Source of the DNA: Streptomyces durmitorensis
Lineage (GTDB): Bacteria > Actinomycetota > Actinomycetes > Streptomycetales > Streptomycetaceae
Assembly: GCF_023498005.1 (NCBI RefSeq)
Contig: NZ_CP097289.1
Span: 1,550,001-1,614,000, forward strand
DNA length: 64,000 bases
Reading direction: 5' to 3'
The notes under the pieces are model-generated. The model was not told the DNA's origin, searched no databases, and worked only from the letters and a program-made list of their open reading frames with translations. Every line of letters begins with the position of its first letter. The first letter of the stretch is position 1. Made by a program: the position numbers and the translations under genes. This document shows, piece after piece, positions 51,288-60,626 of this stretch.

Positions 51288-52826
51288 GTGCGGGCGCTAG
51301 GGCGCGAGCAGGAACCCGGGGCGGGGCGGGCGCAGGGACACGGAGCGGGGGCGGGGCAGGGCGCTGGGGAGCAGCCCGGGGCCGGGCGGGGCGCTGGGGA
51401 GAAACCCGGGGCCGGGCGGGCGCAGGGACACGGAGCGGGGGCGGGGCAGGGCGCTGGGGAGCAGCCCGGGGCCGGGCGGGCGCGCGGGCGAGAGGCCGCG
51501 CGCGGACGGGGAGGCGGGGAAGGGCTCGCGCCCGGACGGGGAGGCGGAGGCGGAGACGGTCGAGGACTCGCGCCCGGACGGAGCGGCGAGCAAGGCCCCG
51601 CACCCGGACGGGGAGGCGGGGAAGGGCTCGCGCCCGGACGGGGAGGCGGAGGCGGAGACGGTCGAGGACTCGCGCCCGGACGGAGCGGCGAGCAAGGCCC
51701 CGCACCCGGACGGAGCGGCGGTCAAGGGCTCGCGCCCGGACGCGGAGGTGAGCAAGGACCCGGCCCTGGTCTTGGCCCCGCGGTCGGACGAGGGCGCGAG
51801 CACGGGCCGCACGTCACTCTGCACGCGGTGGCCCGCGCCGCCGGGGTCTCCCCCGCCACCGCGTCGCGTGCCCTGAACGGCACGACGCGCGTCCGCGAGG
51901 ACCTGCGGCGCCGGGTGCTCGAAGCGGCGGACCAGCTGGGGTACATCCCCAACGCCCATGCCCAGGCGCTCGCCAGCTCGTCGAACAACACCGTCGGCGT
52001 GATCTGCCACGACGTCGGCGACCCCTACTTCGCGGCGATCGCGAGCGGGGTGATGGCGGCGGCGGCCGAGCAGGACCTCCTCGTGATGCTGGCCAGTACC
52101 TTCCGCGCGCCGGCGCGGGAGATCGCGTACGTCTCGATGCTGCGGGCGCAGCGGGCCCGCGCGATCCTGCTCATCGGCTCGGGCTTCCAGGACCCCGCGT
52201 GGGAGCGGGCGTTGGAGTCGGAGCTCGCTCCCTACATACGTGACGGGGGCCGCGTCGCCGTGGTCAGCCGGCACCGCAGCCTGCGCGTGGACACGGTGCA
52301 GCCGGAGAACCGGGCGGGGGCGGGTGCGCTGGCGCGGGCGCTGCTGTCCCTGGGCCACCGGGAGTTCGCCGTACTCACCGGCCCCGAACGGCTCACCACG
52401 GTCGCGGACCGCCTGGCCGGGTTCCGCGCGGCGCTGACCGACGCGGGGGTCGCCCTTCCCCCGGAGCGGATCGTGGAGGGCGCCTTCACCCGTGACGGGG
52501 GCCATGCGGCGGCGGTCGAACTGCTGCGCCGGGGGCAGCGGCCGACGTGCGTCTTCGCGGTGACGGACGTGATGGCCGTGGGGGCGCTGGGTGCGCTGCG
52601 GGAACGGGGGCTCCGGGTGCCGGACGACGTGTCGCTCGCGGGCTTCGACGACATCCCCCTGGTCGGGGAACTCACACCACCGCTGACCACCGTTGCGCTG
52701 CCGCTGACGCGGATGGGCCGGGACGTGCTGGCCCTCGCCCTTCGCGAGCGGGGCGTGCGGTCGCGTGTGGAACGGGTGCGGGGCGAGGTGGTGCTGCGGG
52801 CGAGCACGGGGCGGCCTGCGGCCTGA
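51288..52826 (+). CDS. LacI-family regulator with long repetitive N-terminal extension
   Basis: Regulator of 512 residues. The LacI core is normal and starts only near residue 175: HVTLHAVARAAGVSPATASRALNGTTRVREDLRRRVLEAADQLGYIPN (HTH, hinge), then the ligand-binding domain (NTVGVICHDVGDPYFAAIASGVM ... GFDDIPLVGELTPPLTTVALPLTRMGRDVL). The first ~175 residues are Gly/Arg/Ala/Pro/Glu repeats with almost no hydrophobics. No ATG, GTG or TTG occurs in frame between GTG 51288 and the HTH, so the extension must be translated if the protein is made from a standard start. The likely targets are its own promoter, the ABC importer and the ThuA gene. Confidence 0.88.
   Translation: MRALGREQEPGAGRAQGHGAGAGQGAGEQPGAGRGAGEKPGAGRAQGHGAGAGQGAGEQPGAGRARGREAARGRGGGEGLAPGRGGGGGDGRGLAPGRSGEQGPAPGRGGGEGLAPGRGGGGGDGRGLAPGRSGEQGPAPGRSGGQGLAPGRGGEQGPGPGLGPAVGRGREHGPHVTLHAVARAAGVSPATASRALNGTTRVREDLRRRVLEAADQLGYIPNAHAQALASSSNNTVGVICHDVGDPYFAAIASGVMAAAAEQDLLVMLASTFRAPAREIAYVSMLRAQRARAILLIGSGFQDPAWERALESELAPYIRDGGRVAVVSRHRSLRVDTVQPENRAGAGALARALLSLGHREFAVLTGPERLTTVADRLAGFRAALTDAGVALPPERIVEGAFTRDGGHAAAVELLRRGQRPTCVFAVTDVMAVGALGALRERGLRVPDDVSLAGFDDIPLVGELTPPLTTVALPLTRMGRDVLALALRERGVRSRVERVRGEVVLRASTGRPAA
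51331..51478. repeat. 90-bp tandem repeat coding for the LacI extension (first block)
   Basis: cgcagggacacggagcgggg recurs at 51331 and 51421, a 90-base (30-codon) period, about 1.7 copies; 90 keeps frame. Peptide unit starts AQGHGAGAGQGAGEQPGAGR. Confidence 0.85.
51505..51708. repeat. 102-bp tandem repeat coding for the LacI extension (second block)
   Basis: Two identical or nearly identical 102-base units (51505-51606 and 51607-51708), each 34 codons, so frame is kept. Peptide unit contains RGGGEGLAPG, RGGGGGDGRG and RSGEQGPAPG. Partial further copies flank it. Confidence 0.88.
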
Positions 52827-52839
52827 GGGTTCAGGGCGG

Positions 52840-53268
52840 AGGGCGGCTACGCCGTGGAGCCGGGCCGCTGGTGACGGGCGGCGAACGACTACGCCACGGA
52901 GCCGGGCCGCCGGTCACGGGCGGCGAGCGGCCATGCCACGGCGCCGGGCCGCGGGCCGCGAGCGCTGCGGGCTCCGGCGCGGGCTGCGCATCCTGGCCAC
53001 GGCCTGGGATCCGGCACCCCGGGCTGCGGCTGCCCCGGCCGTGGGCTCCCACACCGCAGGCCGCGGGCTGGTATCCGCCCTGAACTCCCGCACCACAGGC
53101 TGCAACTGACCACTGCCCCGGGACTCCCGCAGAACAGGCCGCGGCCGACATCCACCCTGAACTCCCGCACCACAGAGTGCGACTGGCACCCGCCCTGCGC
53201 TGCGGCACCCACCGCTGGCGGTTCACCGCGCCCTGGGGCGCCGCCGCCAGGAGATCCCCCGGCACAAC
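52840..53268. repeat. Degenerate tandem repeats between lacI and lysR genes
   Basis: About 430 bases. First block: about three 42-base units (ggagccgggccgc ... cgggcggcga, 52856, 52898, 52940). Second block: ccctgaactcccgcaccaca recurs 77 bases apart (53078 and 53155). No credible protein; open frames are repeat artefacts. Confidence 0.7.
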
Positions 53269-54198
53269 TCACTCCCACCCAGTCCCCCGACGCCCCGGCA
53301 GTACAGGTTCCGAAGTCGACGCCTTGCGTAGGTGGTCGGCCAGTGACTTCGTTGCCGGGGATGCCGGGCCCGTTTTGGCGCCCCATGCCAGGAGGTGGTG
53401 GCGGCGGGCCCAGGGGTCCTGGAGTTCGCATACGTCCAGGGGCTGGGTGGGGTCGATCACTCGGCGCGGGACGATCGCGAGGCCCACGCCCGCTGCGGCC
53501 AAGGCCACCAGGACGTTGAGGTTGGCGACCGTGGTGCGGTGGCGTACCACCGGTGCGTGGGGGCCGACATGCCTCTCGATCCAGCGGCGCAGCGAGGCGC
53601 CGGCGTCGAGACCGACGAGGGGGTGCTCGGCGGCCTCGCTGTAGGTCAACGACGTACGCCCCGCGAGGATCCCGCCGGGCTGGCCGACCACCACGAGGGA
53701 GTCGTCGCCGAGGGGTTCCATCGCCAGACCGCAGTCGCGGGCCTCGTCGTCCAGGACGATGCCCAGGTCCGCCTCGCCGTCGGCCAGCATCCGCACGATC
53801 TGCGGCGTGCGCTTCTCGGAGACGCGTACGTCGGTGTCCGGGTGCGCCCGGAGGAACGAGACCAGGGCCTGCGGCACGAGTCGGTGCACCGCCGAGCCTC
53901 CGCCGAGGAGGGTCAGCGGCGCGGTCGGGGATCTCGTATAGCTCGCGACCGCGCTCTCCAGCCGCACGGTCTGGGCGAGGACCTCGCGCGCGTGCCGGGC
54001 CAGCGTGGACCCCGCCGGGGTGGGGCGCACTCCCCTGCGGCCGCGGATCAGCAGCGCCACTCCTGCCTGCTGCTCAAGGGAGCGGACCCGCGCGCTGGCC
54101 GACGGCAGACTCAGGTGCATCCGGCGGGCACCCGCCGTGATCGACCCCTCCGTCACGATGTCGAGGAAGAGCCGTAGATCGTCCAGGTCGTAGCGCAC
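53269..54198 (-). CDS. LysR-family transcriptional regulator
   Basis: Regulator of 309 residues. The N-terminal HTH is DLDDLRLFLDIVTEGSITAGARRMHLSLPSASARVRSLEQQAGVALLIRGRRGVRPTPAG (about 4-63). The co-inducer domain follows (PLTLLGGGSAVHRLVPQALVSFLRAHPDTDVRV, MLADGEADLGIVLDDEA). Divergent from a TauE/SafE-type exporter with a perfect palindrome between, so the exporter is its probable target. Confidence 0.92.
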   Translation of the reverse strand: MRYDLDDLRLFLDIVTEGSITAGARRMHLSLPSASARVRSLEQQAGVALLIRGRRGVRPTPAGSTLARHAREVLAQTVRLESAVASYTRSPTAPLTLLGGGSAVHRLVPQALVSFLRAHPDTDVRVSEKRTPQIVRMLADGEADLGIVLDDEARDCGLAMEPLGDDSLVVVGQPGGILAGRTSLTYSEAAEHPLVGLDAGASLRRWIERHVGPHAPVVRHRTTVANLNVLVALAAAGVGLAIVPRRVIDPTQPLDVCELQDPWARRHHLLAWGAKTGPASPATKSLADHLRKASTSEPVLPGRRGTGWE

Positions 54199-54205
54199 GC
54201 TCGTG

Positions 54206-54228
54206 AGCCTAAGGCACAGCCTTAGGCT
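54206..54228. promoter_or_regulatory. LysR-type operator palindrome
   Basis: agcctaagg-cacag-ccttaggct: perfect 9-base arms, 5-base spacer, starting eight bases from the lysR start codon. LysR proteins usually bind T-n11-A palindromes in such divergent gaps. The closeness to the lysR ATG suggests autorepression. Confidence 0.75.
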
Positions 54229-54282
54229 GGGTACACCGATAACGCATTGTGGGCCCGCCCGTCACAGGGCGATGCTCGGCGG

Positions 54283-55044
54283 GTGCCCGAAATTCTGCTC
54301 GTCCTGCTGGCAGGCATCGCCGCCGGAGCGCTGAACTCCGTCGGCGGCGGAGGCACGTTCGTGGCGCTGCCCGCGCTGGTCGCGGTCGGCCTGTCCCCGG
54401 TGACGGCGAACGCGTCGTCGACCATCGCCCTCGTGCCGGGTGCCGTGGCCAGCGGATGGGTCTACCGACGCGAACTCACCCCGGTCGGGGCGACGTCCAC
54501 CACAGCGCTGACGGTCATCAGTGTGATCGGAGGCGGACTCGGCGCCGCCCTGCTCCTCACGCTCCCCGCGGCGTCGTTCGACGCCGCCGTGCCCTGGCTG
54601 CTCGCCTTCGCCACGGTGGTTCTCGCCTTCGGCCGCCGCCTCTCCCGCGCGGTGAGCAGTGCGCTCGGCCGCGAGATCGGCATCAGCTCCCGGGCCGTAC
54701 TGATCGGGCAGTTCTTCTTCGCTCTGTACGGGGGATACTTCGGCGGCGCCGTAGGCATCATGATGTTCGCCCTGTGGGGCATCGGCCTCGGCCTCGACAC
54801 CGCGGTCAGCAATCCGATGCGGGTCACCCAGATCGCGGCCATCAACCTCAGCGCGACCGCGCTGCTCCTCGTCGCATCGGACGCACTGAGCGCCCCGCTC
54901 GTCCTGGCCCCCATGTTCGTCGGCGCACTGGCGGGCGGCTTCGCCGGCGCCCACTTCGCACGCCGCCTCTCCGACCGGCTGCTGCGGAGCATCATCCTGA
55001 CCACCGCCGTGACGATGACCGTCCTCTACTTCGTGCGCGGTTGA
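54283..55044 (+). CDS. TSUP (TauE/SafE-family) transporter
   Basis: Membrane transporter of 253 residues from GTG 54283, with about eight helices: LLVLLAGIAAGALNSVGGGGTFVALPALVAVGLSPVTANASSTIALVPGAVASGWVYR is the family start, and AVLIGQFFFALYGGYFGGAVGIMMFALWGIGLG the second conserved half. The family exports sulfite, sulfoacetate or other organosulfur anions. Divergent LysR gene upstream suggests substrate-induced expression. Confidence 0.9.
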   Translation: MPEILLVLLAGIAAGALNSVGGGGTFVALPALVAVGLSPVTANASSTIALVPGAVASGWVYRRELTPVGATSTTALTVISVIGGGLGAALLLTLPAASFDAAVPWLLAFATVVLAFGRRLSRAVSSALGREIGISSRAVLIGQFFFALYGGYFGGAVGIMMFALWGIGLGLDTAVSNPMRVTQIAAINLSATALLLVASDALSAPLVLAPMFVGALAGGFAGAHFARRLSDRLLRSIILTTAVTMTVLYFVRG

Positions 55045-55055
55045 GGCCGATCGAC

Positions 55056-55667
55056 ATGGACGACGAGGACTTCGCTACCGCCGTGTCGCCGTACGCGGCT
55101 TGCACCGAATCGCCGTACACCGACGCGGCGCGCGCACGTCTCGCGATGGCCCACGAGGCGTGCGACCTTGCCGACCTCGCGCGTGCCGCCGTACCGGTCG
55201 GCGAGCATGAGCTGCTTCCCGACGGCACCGCAGGCTCCCCCGGATCCGTACTGGCCGACGCGGCGCTGGTACTCAGGGCCGCGCACCGGTTCTTCGAGGC
55301 CGCCGCCGTGACCGAGCGCCTCGGTGGTGCGAGCTGGCAGGTCATCGGCGACGTCCTGGGCGTGGACGCACGCACGGCGCGAGCACGCTTCGCCGCGGCC
55401 GAGTCCTGCTTCCGGGAGGAGATCTCCCCCGACAGCGACTTCGACCGCGACCACGAGCACCGCCCCGACCGCGACCGCGACCACGAACTCAGCGAGGCAG
55501 GCCCGTGGTGGCGGGCCTACACCCTCGGCAACCCACTCGAAGCCGCACGCGACCTCGACGACTGGGTCCTGCGCCACGAGGACGGGGACGCCGACCTCGG
55601 CCCCGCACCCGTCTCCGGTGGCCTGGCAACACAGAGCAACAAGTGGAGCCCGCTGGAAGGCAGTTGA
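55056..55667 (+). CDS. Hypothetical HTH-containing protein
   Basis: Protein of 203 residues from ATG 55056, 11 bases after the exporter stop, so probably co-transcribed. A sigma-like helix-turn-helix is visible near 95-120 (ERLGGASWQVIGDVLGVDARTARARFAAAESCF). A His/Asp/Arg-rich linker (DFDRDHEHRPDRDRDHELS) and a C-terminal part WWRAYTLGNPLEAARDLDDWVLRH follow. I do not recognise the family name; the HTH and length resemble actinobacterial proteins of unknown role. Confidence 0.78.
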   Translation: MDDEDFATAVSPYAACTESPYTDAARARLAMAHEACDLADLARAAVPVGEHELLPDGTAGSPGSVLADAALVLRAAHRFFEAAAVTERLGGASWQVIGDVLGVDARTARARFAAAESCFREEISPDSDFDRDHEHRPDRDRDHELSEAGPWWRAYTLGNPLEAARDLDDWVLRHEDGDADLGPAPVSGGLATQSNKWSPLEGS

Positions 55668-55928
55668 AGCCCGCGCCATGTCATGGGTGAGAACCGGCCC
55701 CGTCCATTCCGGGCGCGTCCCGCCCCGCCGCGCGCCCCGCCAACGGATGCGCCGACGGGGAGAGTTGACGCCACCTGCGTCGACGCCTGCGCGGATGACC
55801 GCCACGCGCACCGGTAATTGAGGGGTTAATAGCCGCCGAAATCCACCTGTATCAGCAAACGGGCGCAGCTCCTACTCTGTGAGGCGCACACGCGGGGGAT
55901 CACTGTCCGTCTTCCACGGAGGTTGGCA
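55668..55928. other. Intergenic gap, probable promoter
   Basis: About 260 bases, GC-rich then AT-richer near 55815-55860 (ggggttaatagccgccgaaatcc), upstream of the ricin-like gene. No gene is supported. Confidence 0.45.
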
Positions 55929-57161
55929 ATGTCTGCGTTGTCCGAGGGGATCTACCTGCTCAAGAACGAGGCGAGCGGGCTGTACGCGGGAGTGCAGGGA
56001 GCCAGGACCGCACAGAGCGTCCCGGTCGTGCAGCAGGAGCTGAACCCGCAAGGAGCCGCCCGGCACAGTCAGTTGTGGCATCTGCGGCCCGACGCCGCCG
56101 AGGAGGGTGCCTGGACGCTGCAGAACGTGCACAGCACCTTGCGCATGGACCTCATGACCGGCCGCGGCCGCGTGGGCTCGCCGGTGCAGCAGTGCCCACC
56201 GGAGACCCGGCAGGACCTGCTGGCGTCCCAGCTGTGGCGGCCGGTGGCGGTCGGCGACGACCGGTACACGCTGGCCAACGTGAACAGCGGCCACCTGCTG
56301 TCCGTCCACGACGACAGCAGCGCGCCCGACGCGGCCCTGGAGCAGGCCGGCAAGCCCACCATGGGGCCCCGCCCCGCACAGGAGTGGCGCTTCGAGCGGG
56401 TGCCGAGTCGCGGCGAGGTCAAGGCGTTCGACGCGCTGACGGCCACCGTGGTCTCCGCCGGGGGCGGCATCCTCGGCTCGGTCCTCGGTTCCCTGAGCGG
56501 CGCGGCCAAGCAGGCGCTCGACGCGGGCGGCGGGATCTTCGAGTCGGCGGCCAAGGCGATCCCGGACAGCGGCACGCCCTACGTACGCTTCGAGGGCTTC
56601 CGCGGCGACGAGTTCATCCGCTTCTCCAAGCGGCGCGGCATCGAGGCAGGACCGCGGAAGCTCGCCGACCAGTTCCCGCACCTGCCCAAGCCCTTCAGCG
56701 ACGGCTTCGACGCCGTCGGTCCCGCTGCCAAGCGCGGCGGTCACACGTATCTGGGCTTCACCGGGGGCCAGGCCGTCGAGTTCTCCGACAAGGGCCACGG
56801 CCCCGTCCAGGACGCGGAGCACTTCCTGCACCACGCCCTGCTCGAACAGGTCGGCGAGCTGTGCGACGTCACCGGCTTCGGTGCCGACGGAGGAAGGCTG
56901 CTGGTCTTCGGCCGCAGGGACACCTGCACCGCGGGGGTCGGCCCGGTGCGTGGGCCGTCCCACCAGCGGTTCCAGCTGACGGCCGCACCCGATGCCTTCG
57001 GGTTCGGGCCGGACGCGGCGACCACGGCCGTCAGCGAATCCACGGCGCACTATTTCCTCACCAAGGGCGACGAGTTCGTCGTCGTCTCCGAGGACAAGCT
57101 CATCCAGGGCCCGGCCAGGCTCACCGAGGCCTACCCGTTCCTCGACGGCCTCTGGATGTAG
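55929..57161 (+). CDS. Ricin-like beta-trefoil plus hemopexin-like repeat protein
   Basis: Protein of 410 residues from ATG 55929 (GGAGG seven bases upstream). The N-terminal half has beta-trefoil repeats with QLW/WxL motifs (YLLKNEASGLYAGVQ, HSQLWHLRP, WTLQNVHSTLRMDL, SQLWRPVAVGDDRYTLANVNSGHLLSVHD, AQEWRFERV), consistent with a sugar-binding RICIN domain. The C-terminal half reads as hemopexin-like repeats (YVRFEGFRGDEFIRFSKR ... PFSDGFDAVGPAAKRGGHTYLGFTGGQAVEFSD). No signal peptide is present, so it may be cytoplasmic or released by other means. Domain calls rest on pattern; function unknown. Confidence 0.72.
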   Translation: MSALSEGIYLLKNEASGLYAGVQGARTAQSVPVVQQELNPQGAARHSQLWHLRPDAAEEGAWTLQNVHSTLRMDLMTGRGRVGSPVQQCPPETRQDLLASQLWRPVAVGDDRYTLANVNSGHLLSVHDDSSAPDAALEQAGKPTMGPRPAQEWRFERVPSRGEVKAFDALTATVVSAGGGILGSVLGSLSGAAKQALDAGGGIFESAAKAIPDSGTPYVRFEGFRGDEFIRFSKRRGIEAGPRKLADQFPHLPKPFSDGFDAVGPAAKRGGHTYLGFTGGQAVEFSDKGHGPVQDAEHFLHHALLEQVGELCDVTGFGADGGRLLVFGRRDTCTAGVGPVRGPSHQRFQLTAAPDAFGFGPDAATTAVSESTAHYFLTKGDEFVVVSEDKLIQGPARLTEAYPFLDGLWM

Positions 57162-57253
57162 CCAACGGCGCCGTCGCCGGCGTCCGCACCCGGTCAGGTC
57201 CGGTCCCGTCGGGCGCACCGCCGACGGGGCCGGGCCGCAGCCTGGCACGGCCG

Positions 57254-58153
57254 CTATCCCGCGGCTTCGCCCAGGGCATCGAGCACCGGACGGATCAGCG
57301 GGTGCTCCTCCGCCCCGCAGCGCACCGCCGCGAACACCCGGCGGGTGGGAGCCACGCCCTCCACGGGGCGGATCACCACCCCCGAGACGTCCATGCCCCG
57401 CAGCGCCGACCGCGGCACCAGGGCCACGCCCGCCCCCGCCGATGCCAGGGCGACCACCGCCCGGAAGTCGTCCGACCAGTGTTCGAGCAGGGGCTGGAAG
57501 CCCGCGGCCTCGCAGGCGAGTATCACCACGTCATGGCAGGGGTTGCCCGCGAAGGGACCGATCCACGCGTCCTTGGCGAGCTCCGCGAGCGGCACGCGCT
57601 CCGCCGCCGCGAGGCGATGCGTCTCGGGGAGCACCGCGTCGAACGGCTCCGCGTACAGCGGGACCCGCGTGAGGCGCGGATCGTCCGCGCCGGGAGCGCC
57701 TCGGTACTCCACCGCCACGGCGACGTCCACCTGCCGGTCGAGCACCATCGGCAGGCTCGCGTCGCCCTCCGCGTCCTGGACCCGCACCCGGATCCCGGGC
57801 GCCGCGGACGAGAGACGGGCCAGGGCGGGACCGACCACCAGGGCGATCCCCGTGGCGAAGGACGCCACGGTCACCGTCCCGGCCGCGCCCGAGCTGTACG
57901 CGGCGAGCTCCGCCTCGGCCCGTTCCAGCTGGGCGAGGACCGCGTTCGTGTGGGAGAGCAGGATCTCGCCCGCCGGGGTGAGACGGACCCCGCGGGCACC
58001 CCGCTCGACCAGGCGGTGGCCCGTCTCCTGCTCCAGGGCCGTCAGCTGCTGGGACACCGCGGACGGCGTGAGGTAGAGCGCGGCGGCAGCGGCCGTGACC
58101 GTGCGGTGGTCGGCCACCGCACGGAGGATGTGCAGCCGCCGCGCTTCAATCAT
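57254..58153 (-). CDS. LysR-family transcriptional regulator
   Basis: Regulator of 299 residues. HTH: MIEARRLHILRAVADHRTVTAAAAALYLTPSAVSQQLTALEQETGHRLVERGARGVRLTPAG (about 1-61). The effector domain has GTVTVASFATGIALVVGPALARL and VDVAVAVEYRGAP. It is 57 bases downstream of kbl on the same strand and may belong to the tdh-kbl unit or have its own promoter. Effector unknown. Confidence 0.92.
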   Translation of the reverse strand: MIEARRLHILRAVADHRTVTAAAAALYLTPSAVSQQLTALEQETGHRLVERGARGVRLTPAGEILLSHTNAVLAQLERAEAELAAYSSGAAGTVTVASFATGIALVVGPALARLSSAAPGIRVRVQDAEGDASLPMVLDRQVDVAVAVEYRGAPGADDPRLTRVPLYAEPFDAVLPETHRLAAAERVPLAELAKDAWIGPFAGNPCHDVVILACEAAGFQPLLEHWSDDFRAVVALASAGAGVALVPRSALRGMDVSGVVIRPVEGVAPTRRVFAAVRCGAEEHPLIRPVLDALGEAAG

Positions 58154-58210
58154 GAGGCCGATTCTCCCAAACCACCGGACGCACCCGTACCAGCGGCCTC
58201 AGCCGGAGGC

Positions 58211-59419
58211 TCAGGTGCCCGAGGCGTCCAGCTCCGCCCGCGCCGCCACGAAGGCGTCCACCGCGCGGTTCACGTCGTCCGTGGAGTGCGCGGCCGACAG
58301 CTGGACGCGGATACGGGCCGCGCCCTGCGGCACCACCGGGTACGAGAAGCCGATCACGTACACGCCGCGCTCCAGGAGCAGCTCGGCCATGCGTCCCGCG
58401 ACCGAGGCGTCGCCGATCATCACGGGGGCGATCGCGTGGTCGCCCGGCAGGATGTCGAAGCCCTCCTCGGTCATCCGCGAGCGGAAGAGCGCCGTGTTCG
58501 CAGCGAGCTGTTCCCGCAGATCGCCCGCCGACTCCAGGAGGTCGAGGACCTTCAGGGAGGCCGCCGCGATCACCGGGGCGAGCGTGTTCGAGAAGAGGTA
58601 CGGGCGCGAGCGCTGGCGAAGCAGCGCGACGATCTCCGCGCGAGCGGCGACGTAACCGCCGGAGGCGCCGCCGAGCGCCTTGCCGAGCGTGCCCGTGATG
58701 ATGTCGACGCGGTCCATGACGCCGTGCAGCTCGGGCGTGCCGCGGCCGCCGGGGCCGACGAAGCCGACGGCGTGCGAGTCGTCGACCATCACCATCGCGT
58801 CGTAGCGGTCGGCGAGGTCGCAGATCTCCCGCAGCGGGGCCACGTACCCGTCCATGGAGAAGACGCCGTCGGTGACGACGAGCTTGCGGCGCGCGCCGCC
58901 CTCGGAGGCCTCCTTCAGCTGCTGCTCCAGGTCCGCCATGTCGCGGTTGGCGTAGCGGAAGCGGCGGGCCTTGCTCAGCCGGATGCCGTCGATGATCGAG
59001 GCGTGGTTGAGGGCGTCGGAGATGACGGCGTCCTCGGCGCCGAGCAGCGTCTCGAAGACTCCGCCGTTGGCGTCGAAGCAGGACGAGTAGAGGATCGTGT
59101 CCTCCTGGCCGAGGAACGCGGACAGGCGCCCCTCCAGCTCCTTGTGCACCTCCTGCGTACCGCAGATGAAGCGCACGGACGCCATGCCGTAGCCCCAGCG
59201 GTCCAGGGCCTCGTGGGCGGCGGCGACCACCTCGGGGTGGTCGGCGAGACCGAGGTAGTTGTTCGCGCAGAAGTTCAGTACGTCGCCGGGGCGGCCTCCC
59301 GCGGTGACGGCGACCGTGGCGGACTGCGGGGTGCCGATGACGCGCTCGGGCTTGTGCAGGCCTGCGGCGCGGATCTCGTCGAGGGTGGTGCGCAGGTCGT
59401 CGCGTACGGAGTCGAACAT
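58211..59419 (-). CDS. kbl: Glycine C-acetyltransferase (2-amino-3-ketobutyrate CoA ligase)
   Basis: PLP enzyme of the alpha-oxoamine synthase family, 402 residues from ATG 59419 (AAGGA upstream). It cleaves 2-amino-3-ketobutyrate with CoA to glycine and acetyl-CoA. Landmarks: [50 protein letters not shown] (about 48-97), [21 protein letters not shown] (about 205-225) and the PLP lysine in [19 protein letters not shown] (about 238-256). With tdh upstream it forms the threonine-to-glycine catabolic pathway. Confidence 0.95.
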   Translation of the reverse strand: MFDSVRDDLRTTLDEIRAAGLHKPERVIGTPQSATVAVTAGGRPGDVLNFCANNYLGLADHPEVVAAAHEALDRWGYGMASVRFICGTQEVHKELEGRLSAFLGQEDTILYSSCFDANGGVFETLLGAEDAVISDALNHASIIDGIRLSKARRFRYANRDMADLEQQLKEASEGGARRKLVVTDGVFSMDGYVAPLREICDLADRYDAMVMVDDSHAVGFVGPGGRGTPELHGVMDRVDIITGTLGKALGGASGGYVAARAEIVALLRQRSRPYLFSNTLAPVIAAASLKVLDLLESAGDLREQLAANTALFRSRMTEEGFDILPGDHAIAPVMIGDASVAGRMAELLLERGVYVIGFSYPVVPQGAARIRVQLSAAHSTDDVNRAVDAFVAARAELDASGT

Positions 59420-59462
59420 GCTTGATTCCTTCAGCAGCTGAGGCGGTCGGGACGGTCGGGGT

Positions 59463-60491
59463 TCAGGAGGTCCAGTCGAGGATGACCTTGCCGCCGCGGC
59501 CGCTCGCCGCGTCGTCGAAGGCCGCCTCGAAGTCACGGTGGCCGTACCGGCCGGTGATCACGGGGGCGAGGTCGAGGCCGCCTTCGAGCAGCACGGACAT
59601 GGAGTACCACGTCTCGAACATCTCGCGGCCGTAGATGCCCTTGATCGTGATCATGGAGGTGACGATCCGGGACCAGTCGACGGCGAATTCCTCGGCCGGC
59701 AGACCGAGCATGGCGATCTTGCCGCCGTGCGTCATGTTGGCGAGCATGTCGCGCATCGCGACGGGGTTGCCCGACATCTCCAGGCCGACGTCGAAGCCCT
59801 CGCGCAGGCCCAGTCCGCGCTGGCCTTCGGCGATCGAGGTCTCCGCGACGTTCAGGGCCAGGCTCGCGCCGACCTTGCGGGCGAGCTCCAGGCGCTCCTC
59901 GCTGACGTCCGTGATGACGACGTTGCGGGCACCCGCGTGCCGGGCAACGGCCGCGGCCATCAGGCCGATCGGTCCCGCTCCGGTGATCAGGACGTCCTCG
60001 CCGACCAGCGGGAAGGAGAGCGCGGTGTGCACGGCGTTGCCGAACGGATCGAAGATCGCGGCCACGTCGAGGTCCACGGGGACGCGGTGCACCCAGACGT
60101 TCGCGGCGGGCAGCGCGACGAACTCCGCGAACGCCCCGTCCCTGCCGACGCCGAGCCCGACCGTGGCGCGGCACAGGTGTCGGCGGCCCGCCTGGCAGTT
60201 GCGGCACTTGCCGCAGACGAGGTGGCCCTCGCCGCTGACCCGGTCGCCGATCTTGATGTCCGCGACGTCACGCCCGGTCTCGACGACCTCGCCGACGAAC
60301 TCGTGCCCGACGACCAGCGGGGCCTCGATCGCCTGCTGCGCCCAGCCGTCCCAGGCCCGGATGTGCAGATCGGTGCCGCAGATCCCGGTGCGGAGCACCT
60401 TGATCAGGACGTCTGAGTGGCCGATCACCGGCTCCGGTACGTCCATCAGCCGGAGCCCTGGCTCCGCCTTCTCCTTGACCAGCGCCTTCAC
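59463..60491 (-). CDS. tdh: L-threonine 3-dehydrogenase
   Basis: Zinc alcohol-dehydrogenase-family enzyme of 342 residues, oxidising L-threonine to 2-amino-3-ketobutyrate with NAD. The catalytic zinc site is [20 protein letters not shown] and [15 protein letters not shown]; the structural zinc cysteines are [19 protein letters not shown]; the NAD fold is [29 protein letters not shown]. The end [30 protein letters not shown] is typical of Tdh. First gene of the tdh-kbl operon (43 bases apart). Confidence 0.95.
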   Translation of the reverse strand: MKALVKEKAEPGLRLMDVPEPVIGHSDVLIKVLRTGICGTDLHIRAWDGWAQQAIEAPLVVGHEFVGEVVETGRDVADIKIGDRVSGEGHLVCGKCRNCQAGRRHLCRATVGLGVGRDGAFAEFVALPAANVWVHRVPVDLDVAAIFDPFGNAVHTALSFPLVGEDVLITGAGPIGLMAAAVARHAGARNVVITDVSEERLELARKVGASLALNVAETSIAEGQRGLGLREGFDVGLEMSGNPVAMRDMLANMTHGGKIAMLGLPAEEFAVDWSRIVTSMITIKGIYGREMFETWYSMSVLLEGGLDLAPVITGRYGHRDFEAAFDDAASGRGGKVILDWTS

Positions 60492-60626
60492 CGCAGCGGC
60501 TCCTGTCGTACGTCGCTTCTTCCCCCGACGACACAGGAATCTTCCTTACGGCGGCGCCCTGGTCCATCGAGGATTTCTTAAGCGCCGCCGCAGCTTTCCT
60601 TCAGGCCCCGCCCAGAGCCCTGCCCG

